Part shown: one piece after another, positions 6,771 through 9,943 of the stretch | Layout: the number at the start of each line of letters is the position of its first letter | How positions within the stretch are numbered: position 1 is the stretch's first letter | Origin: Candidatus Sulfotelmatobacter sp. | GTDB taxonomy: Bacteria > Acidobacteriota > Terriglobia > Terriglobales > Acidobacteriaceae | DNA: 9,943 nt | Direction: 5' to 3' | Assembly (NCBI GenBank): GCA_030049565.1 | Contig: JASIKQ010000200.1 | Span: 1-9,943 of the forward strand | Notes under the pieces: generated by a model | Database searches by the model: none | What the model was told of the DNA's origin: nothing | Seen by the model: only the letters and a program-made list of their open reading frames with translations | Made by a program: the position numbers and the translations under genes

Positions 6771-6774
6771 ATCG
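6755..6774. repeat. Paired 5-bp tandem repeats overlapping the permease promoter
   Basis: GTGCA is repeated at 6755-6759 and 6760-6764, followed immediately by GATCA (6765-6769) and GATCG (6770-6774). The block covers the spacer and -35 region of the putative permease promoter. It could be part of an activator or repressor site, or a simple slippage product. Confidence 0.35.
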
Positions 6775-6802
6775 AAGTTTAGCGGCTTAGAAATTATTCG
6801 CG

Positions 6803-6843
6803 CAAAACAAAACGCCCCAGACCCGGTTAGGATCCTGGGACGT
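6803..6843 (-). terminator. Intrinsic terminator of the pncB transcript
   Basis: On the minus strand RNA, ACGUCCCAG (from 6843 down to 6835) pairs with CUGGGGCGU (6820 to 6812) over 9 bp including one U-G wobble. After a one-base bulge four inner pairs (one wobble) close a UAACC loop. The stem is followed at once by TTTTGTTTT-type sequence (plus-strand AAAACAAAA, 6804-6812). The wobble pairs form only in the minus-strand RNA, and the plus-strand side has no T-run, so the direction is clear. It lies about 135 bases past the pncB stop codon. Confidence 0.7.
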
Positions 6844-6856
6844 CTGTTGATCAGCC

Positions 6857-6883
6857 CTCCCCCAAGTGCTGCTCAATTGGGAG
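6857..6883 (-). repeat. Second hairpin downstream of pncB
   Basis: CTCCCCCAA (6857-6865) and TTGGGAG (6877-6883) form a 7-bp stem with a two-base bulge and an 11-base loop. It lies between the pncB stop codon and the intrinsic terminator. It may stabilise the 3' end of the pncB mRNA or act as a weak first terminator; no T-tract follows it. Confidence 0.35.
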
Positions 6884-6979
6884 AGTAGCCTGCATCGCAA
6901 AATCTGTACATGGCTCTGTCGTGCTATAACCAACTTCTCAACAGCGGGGGCTCGGTTGCTTACTCCGTAATGCTGAGAC

Positions 6980-8362
6980 TTAGGTAATCACCGGCGTGTT
7001 ACTCATGCCCGCCATGCCGAACACGCTCCGGTAGCGCTCGATCTCCTTCGCCGGGCCGAGGGCTTTGGCATAGTTATCGGAAAGTTTTACCGCCGGCCGC
7101 CCCTCGACGCTGGAAACTTTGCTGATCAGGCTGATGGGATCAAACCCGCCATCACCGCTTGGATCGCAGCCGCGGAAATCATTGGTCAGCAGCGTGCCCC
7201 AGCCCGCGCTAAAACGAATTCGCCTTCCCGGAGTCCATTTTCGCCGGTCCTGAAAATCCGCGGCGCTGCGAAAATCGTTCACCTTGATTCCGGCCGCAAG
7301 GCTTCCGCTGAAATAGGCGTGCAAGCCGAGAATGTCATCCACGTCCAGCGCGTCCGAGGCGATGATCAATTTCTCCCGCGGATCCCGCCCGTGCACCTTC
7401 AACCACGCGATATACTCATCGCCCGCGACGTACGGGTCTTTGCTGTCGATGCGCTGCCCCGTCCAGTCGGCAATCCACTCGGGAGCGTTCTCAAAAAACT
7501 GCGTGGTGCCAAACGTATCCGGCAGCATAATGCGCAGCGCGCCACTATAAGTTTGCTGCCACAATTCGAGGACATGATACTGCGACGCCTTCAGCGCTTC
7601 ATCATTATCGCGCGCCAGCGCGGCCAGGACCATGGGAATCTCATGCGCATTGGTTCCAATTGCTTCCAAATCGTGTTTGTGTGCCAGGAATGCATTTGAA
7701 GTTCCGATAAACCCCGAACCTAAATTCGCCGCCATTGCCTCGACCACATACTCCTGCCACAGAAAGCTATGCCGCCGTCGCGTGCCAAAATCCGCCACGT
7801 TCAGATTCGGAACGCCCCGCAACCGCTCGATCTTGTTCCACAGCTTTGTCTTCGCCTCGGCATATAAAATGTCGAGCCCAAACTCGCTCAAGCGCTTCAA
7901 ACTTGCTCTGGTTCGCAGTTCGTTGATGATGGAAAGGGAATACAATTCCCACATCGTGGTATCCGTCCACAGGCCATCAAACGAAAGATGAAAACGCCCG
8001 TCGTTAACCGAGGCTTCATAATCTGACAATCGAAAATCGCGCTCCAGCCATTCCAGAAATGCCGGCTCGAAAATTCCCTGCCGGCCGTAAAAAGTGTTGC
8101 CGGCCAGCCATACAACCTCAGACCTGCGAAAGCGCCGGCTGCGGGCATGATCGAGTTGCTGCGTCAGTTCCTCGATGTGAAACGTATCGACGGGAGCGGC
8201 AGAGCGGTTATAGACCGTAAACTGCACTCGCGTCTTTGGATAATGCTTCCAAATAAACTGCAACATCAGCAGCTTGTAGAAGTCGGTGTCGAGCAGCGAG
8301 CGCGTAACCGGGTCGAGCTCCCAGTTATGGTTGTGCGCCCGCTCGGCGAAGTTCACGATCAT
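6980..8362 (-). CDS. pncB: Nicotinate phosphoribosyltransferase
   Basis: A 460-residue cytoplasmic enzyme of NAD salvage (Preiss-Handler route) that joins nicotinate and phosphoribosyl pyrophosphate to give nicotinate mononucleotide, with ATP hydrolysis. Motifs seen: LLDTDFYKLLM (23-33) at the N terminus, DFGTRRRHS (191-199), GTSNAFLAHKHDLEAIGTNAHE (220-241, in parts) with His240 as the likely phosphorylated catalytic histidine, IIASDALDVDDI (333-344) and FSAGWGTLLTND (384-395) for phosphate binding. The length suits the bacterial PncB type. The ATG at 8362 has GAGGAT about 10 bases upstream. A possible promoter lies in the 126-base gap to the upstream glycosylase-like gene on the same strand, and an intrinsic terminator follows, so it may be transcribed alone. 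No missing residue was noticed. Confidence 0.95.
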   Translation of the reverse strand: MIVNFAERAHNHNWELDPVTRSLLDTDFYKLLMLQFIWKHYPKTRVQFTVYNRSAAPVDTFHIEELTQQLDHARSRRFRRSEVVWLAGNTFYGRQGIFEPAFLEWLERDFRLSDYEASVNDGRFHLSFDGLWTDTTMWELYSLSIINELRTRASLKRLSEFGLDILYAEAKTKLWNKIERLRGVPNLNVADFGTRRRHSFLWQEYVVEAMAANLGSGFIGTSNAFLAHKHDLEAIGTNAHEIPMVLAALARDNDEALKASQYHVLELWQQTYSGALRIMLPDTFGTTQFFENAPEWIADWTGQRIDSKDPYVAGDEYIAWLKVHGRDPREKLIIASDALDVDDILGLHAYFSGSLAAGIKVNDFRSAADFQDRRKWTPGRRIRFSAGWGTLLTNDFRGCDPSGDGGFDPISLISKVSSVEGRPAVKLSDNYAKALGPAKEIERYRSVFGMAGMSNTPVIT

Positions 8363-8388
8363 GTAAAACTATCCTCATCTGGCGGAGG

Positions 8389-8416
8389 GATAAAAGCAAA
8401 TCAGCGGAGTTGTGAA
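8389..8416 (-). promoter_or_regulatory. Possible pncB promoter
   Basis: On the minus strand TTCACA (8411-8416) matches five of six bases of the -35 consensus. After a 16-base spacer, TTTATC (8389-8394) matches only three of six -10 positions. It lies about 30-50 bases upstream of the pncB ATG. An 8-bp palindrome, GTGATCAC (8430-8437), sits just upstream and might be a regulator site. The evidence is weak because of the poor -10. Confidence 0.3.
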
Positions 8417-8488
8417 TACTCGGAAGTTAGTGATCACCGTGAAGAGCTGTGATTCAGCGCCGATAACTCGGGCCTTCAGCCGCAGGGG

Positions 8489-9601
8489 TTAGCTGATAAC
8501 AATCTCAGCTTCGCAATCGAAGTAGCGTCCCAGGCTTTGAGCCTCCCTTTCTATTGCATCGCGCTCGCCCTTCGAGAACTTCCCGAACGCCTCGACACCG
8601 ACCTCCAGCTTCTTCCTGCGCATTTTGTACGACCACACGCCTGTAACTTCGCCCTCAATCAGCACAACTGGAGAAATCCATCCCTGGTTGCGGTAGACGC
8701 GCTTATAGTGCTGCGCGCTGAGCAGGTGATCCTTATCGCGATGCGCAAGCAGGTACGGGTCGAAGAGTGGCAGCAGACGGACCGGGTTCGATGTCGTGGC
8801 AGCTCTTCCTAGTTCTGCAACATCCTCCCGCATCATCAGCAACGGCCGCTTGCCGGCCGAAATCTCCACGATCTCGGAATCCTGCCGCCCCAGGGCTTTC
8901 ACCTCGGTCATCGAAATCCCCGCCCAGTGGGAAAAATCGGCGAGCGACGCCGGGCCGTAGGCGCGCAAATATTTTCGCAACAGTAGGCGCTGCGCCTCAT
9001 GCGACGGCATCAATGTCATCTTCAGCTTCGGCAGCCACTGGTCCACGCGGATGAAATTGGCTTCATTGTTCTCGCCGCTGCCATAACAAATCAGGCCATC
9101 GGCCACCGGCAGGCGCACCAGACCCCAGGAATTTTCAAGCCAGAAGCGAACTGCCTTATTCGCCTTTGGCCGCAATGCCGCAACGATCTGCGCCCGACCG
9201 CAGGCGCCATTTGCCAGCCTCCGCAAGATCACCGGTGTCATCGCCTCGGCTTCGTCCTCGCTGATGCCGCAGCGCGCCATGACGCGCAGCACGCCGGCCC
9301 TGCGGGCCGCTCGCAGCGCAGAAATGTACAGTGGAAATTCGTCCGTCGGGATCAGATGCAGGGTCTGCCGCATCAGCGAGGTCTTCACCAGAGCGCGCGA
9401 CTTCCACAGCGTGTGTTCGATCTCGCCGCGCCTGAGCGCATGATTCCGCGCCCAAAGCTGCAAATACGCTGCCGGCATCACCTGCGCCTGCACTCCGCAA
9501 ACATCGCGGCAAATGCTGACCAAATCGGCAGGCGACTCGTCGAGCAGATGATGCCGTCGCAGACGGAGGTTCGATATTTCTTTGAGTCGCGGAGGTCCCA
9601 C
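8489..9601 (-). CDS. AlkZ/YcaQ-like winged-helix DNA glycosylase candidate (HTH_42 family)
   Basis: About 370 residues (GTG start at 9601). The protein belongs to the winged-helix family that includes Streptomyces AlkZ and E. coli YcaQ, glycosylases that remove bulky alkyl adducts and unhook crosslinks. Seen in order: LRLRRHHLL (helix 1), CGVQAQ with Q38 and Q40 forming the QxQ catalytic motif of the AlkZ type (YcaQ has QxD), SLMRQTLHLIPTDEFPLY (75-92), the winged-helix region YLRAYGPASLADFSHWAGIS (about 212-231), and LLPLFDPYLLAHRDKDHLL (about 273-291), a strongly conserved block. The open frame extends to a TTG at 9691, but the extra 30 residues have no family similarity. The GTG has no well-spaced Shine-Dalgarno sequence, so the start is uncertain. 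A role in DNA repair is inferred from family; many members are uncharacterised. pncB follows on the same strand. Confidence 0.8.
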   Translation of the reverse strand: MGPPRLKEISNLRLRRHHLLDESPADLVSICRDVCGVQAQVMPAAYLQLWARNHALRRGEIEHTLWKSRALVKTSLMRQTLHLIPTDEFPLYISALRAARRAGVLRVMARCGISEDEAEAMTPVILRRLANGACGRAQIVAALRPKANKAVRFWLENSWGLVRLPVADGLICYGSGENNEANFIRVDQWLPKLKMTLMPSHEAQRLLLRKYLRAYGPASLADFSHWAGISMTEVKALGRQDSEIVEISAGKRPLLMMREDVAELGRAATTSNPVRLLPLFDPYLLAHRDKDHLLSAQHYKRVYRNQGWISPVVLIEGEVTGVWSYKMRRKKLEVGVEAFGKFSKGERDAIEREAQSLGRYFDCEAEIVIS

Positions 9602-9648
9602 CCTCGGCAGGCTAGCACAGATCGGACTTTTGAAAAGCCGGTCTATCT

Positions 9649-9915
9649 CTAGGCTGCCTTGCGTAGCATCCCCATTCCGGCAGCCCAACAACCTTCATCA
9701 GCGGGCGGGGTTTGGCTAACAAGAGAGGCGAGGTTTTCAATTCTAGCCGCGACCGAATTCAGCCTAGAAAATGAACGTCGCGCACGTCGCTGCTGCGCCA
9801 CAACCAGATTGGGTAATTGAACACTCTCATGTCCGACTAGCAATCCGCTGGACGCAGCAAACAAGCATGTCAGCGACATAAGAATCGCCCGTCTCGGTAT
9901 TGAACATTGCGTCAT
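9649..9915 (-). CDS. Possible small exported protein, unrecognised
   Basis: An 88-residue frame starting with ATG at 9915. Residues 1-30 look like a signal peptide: a charged start with RR at 8-9, then the hydrophobic stretch AILMSLTCLFAASSGLLVG. The rest is Arg-rich (QQRRARRSFSR) and low in recognisable motifs. No clear Shine-Dalgarno sequence precedes it. It lies upstream of the glycosylase-like gene on the same strand, ending 47 bases before the GTG start chosen there, or overlapping its N terminus if the TTG start at 9691 is real. I do not recognise a family, and it may be a chance frame. Confidence 0.3.
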   Translation of the reverse strand: MTQCSIPRRAILMSLTCLFAASSGLLVGHESVQLPNLVVAQQRRARRSFSRLNSVAARIENLASLVSQTPPADEGCWAAGMGMLRKAA

Positions 9916-9943
9916 ATAAATGATGGTCCGGCCAGTTCAGCTT

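Larger units (their letters stand above)
6608..6979. other. Intergenic region without a gene between permease and pncB
   Basis: About 370 bases with no credible coding frame. From right to left on the minus strand it holds the end of the pncB transcript, a first hairpin (6857-6883), a second hairpin with a T-rich tail (6803-6843), then the permease promoter (-10 at 6742-6747) and a leader of about 130 bases. No riboswitch or small RNA gene was recognised. Confidence 0.6.

Noticed and set aside
8999..9652. 217-residue plus-strand open frame opposite the AlkZ-like gene
   Set aside because: Its composition is His/Gln/Arg-rich and low in structure, as expected from reading a GC-rich gene backwards. 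The minus-strand family match is clear.
1..9943. CRISPR array, tRNA/rRNA genes, insertion sequences or attachment sites
   Set aside because: No regularly spaced direct repeats, no cloverleaf with a TTCRA-type arm, no transposase frame and no long terminal inverted repeats were seen by eye.

Overview
The window looks like chromosomal DNA of an acidobacterium (class Terriglobia, Koribacter or Acidobacteriaceae type). This is an inference from remembered protein style: an XRE regulator with an N-terminal zinc ribbon, and a copper oxidase with an added C-terminal beta-rich domain. No rRNA or tRNA marker is present to confirm it. The genes are ordinary in spacing and codon use, and I see no insertion sequence, integrase, tRNA gene or CRISPR array.

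Left part (1-3050): a strong hairpin at the window edge probably terminates a minus-strand XRE-family regulator with a CxxC...CxxC zinc ribbon. A divergent intergenic region carries a 7-bp inverted repeat whose arms lie 21 bp apart, a candidate operator. On the plus strand follow an HD-domain phosphohydrolase and an exported multicopper oxidase. The oxidase resembles one repeat unit of animal ceruloplasmin/hephaestin, keeps all four copper-binding motifs, and carries about 135 extra residues at its C terminus.

Middle part (3051-6607): a small four-helix membrane protein of the 'phage holin' (YvlD-like) family on the minus strand, divergent from a single-domain rhodanese on the plus strand. 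The rhodanese converges on a secreted, cysteine-rich alpha/beta hydrolase (minus). Upstream of that on the same strand lies a sugar-porter MFS permease with its own TATAAT promoter. A secreted hydrolase next to a sugar permease could mean extracellular substrate release followed by uptake, but the substrate is unknown.

Right part (6608-9943): a 370-bp gap holds the MFS promoter and a pair of hairpins, the second with a T-rich tail, that end the minus-strand pncB transcript. pncB encodes nicotinate phosphoribosyltransferase (NAD salvage). Upstream of it on the same strand is an AlkZ/YcaQ-type winged-helix DNA glycosylase candidate with a QxQ motif, and before that a possible small exported protein.

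No dedicated new multi-gene system is evident. The items most worth checking are the ceruloplasmin-like oxidase with its unknown tail, the AlkZ-like protein, the cysteine-rich hydrolase, and the zinc-ribbon regulator with its inverted repeat.
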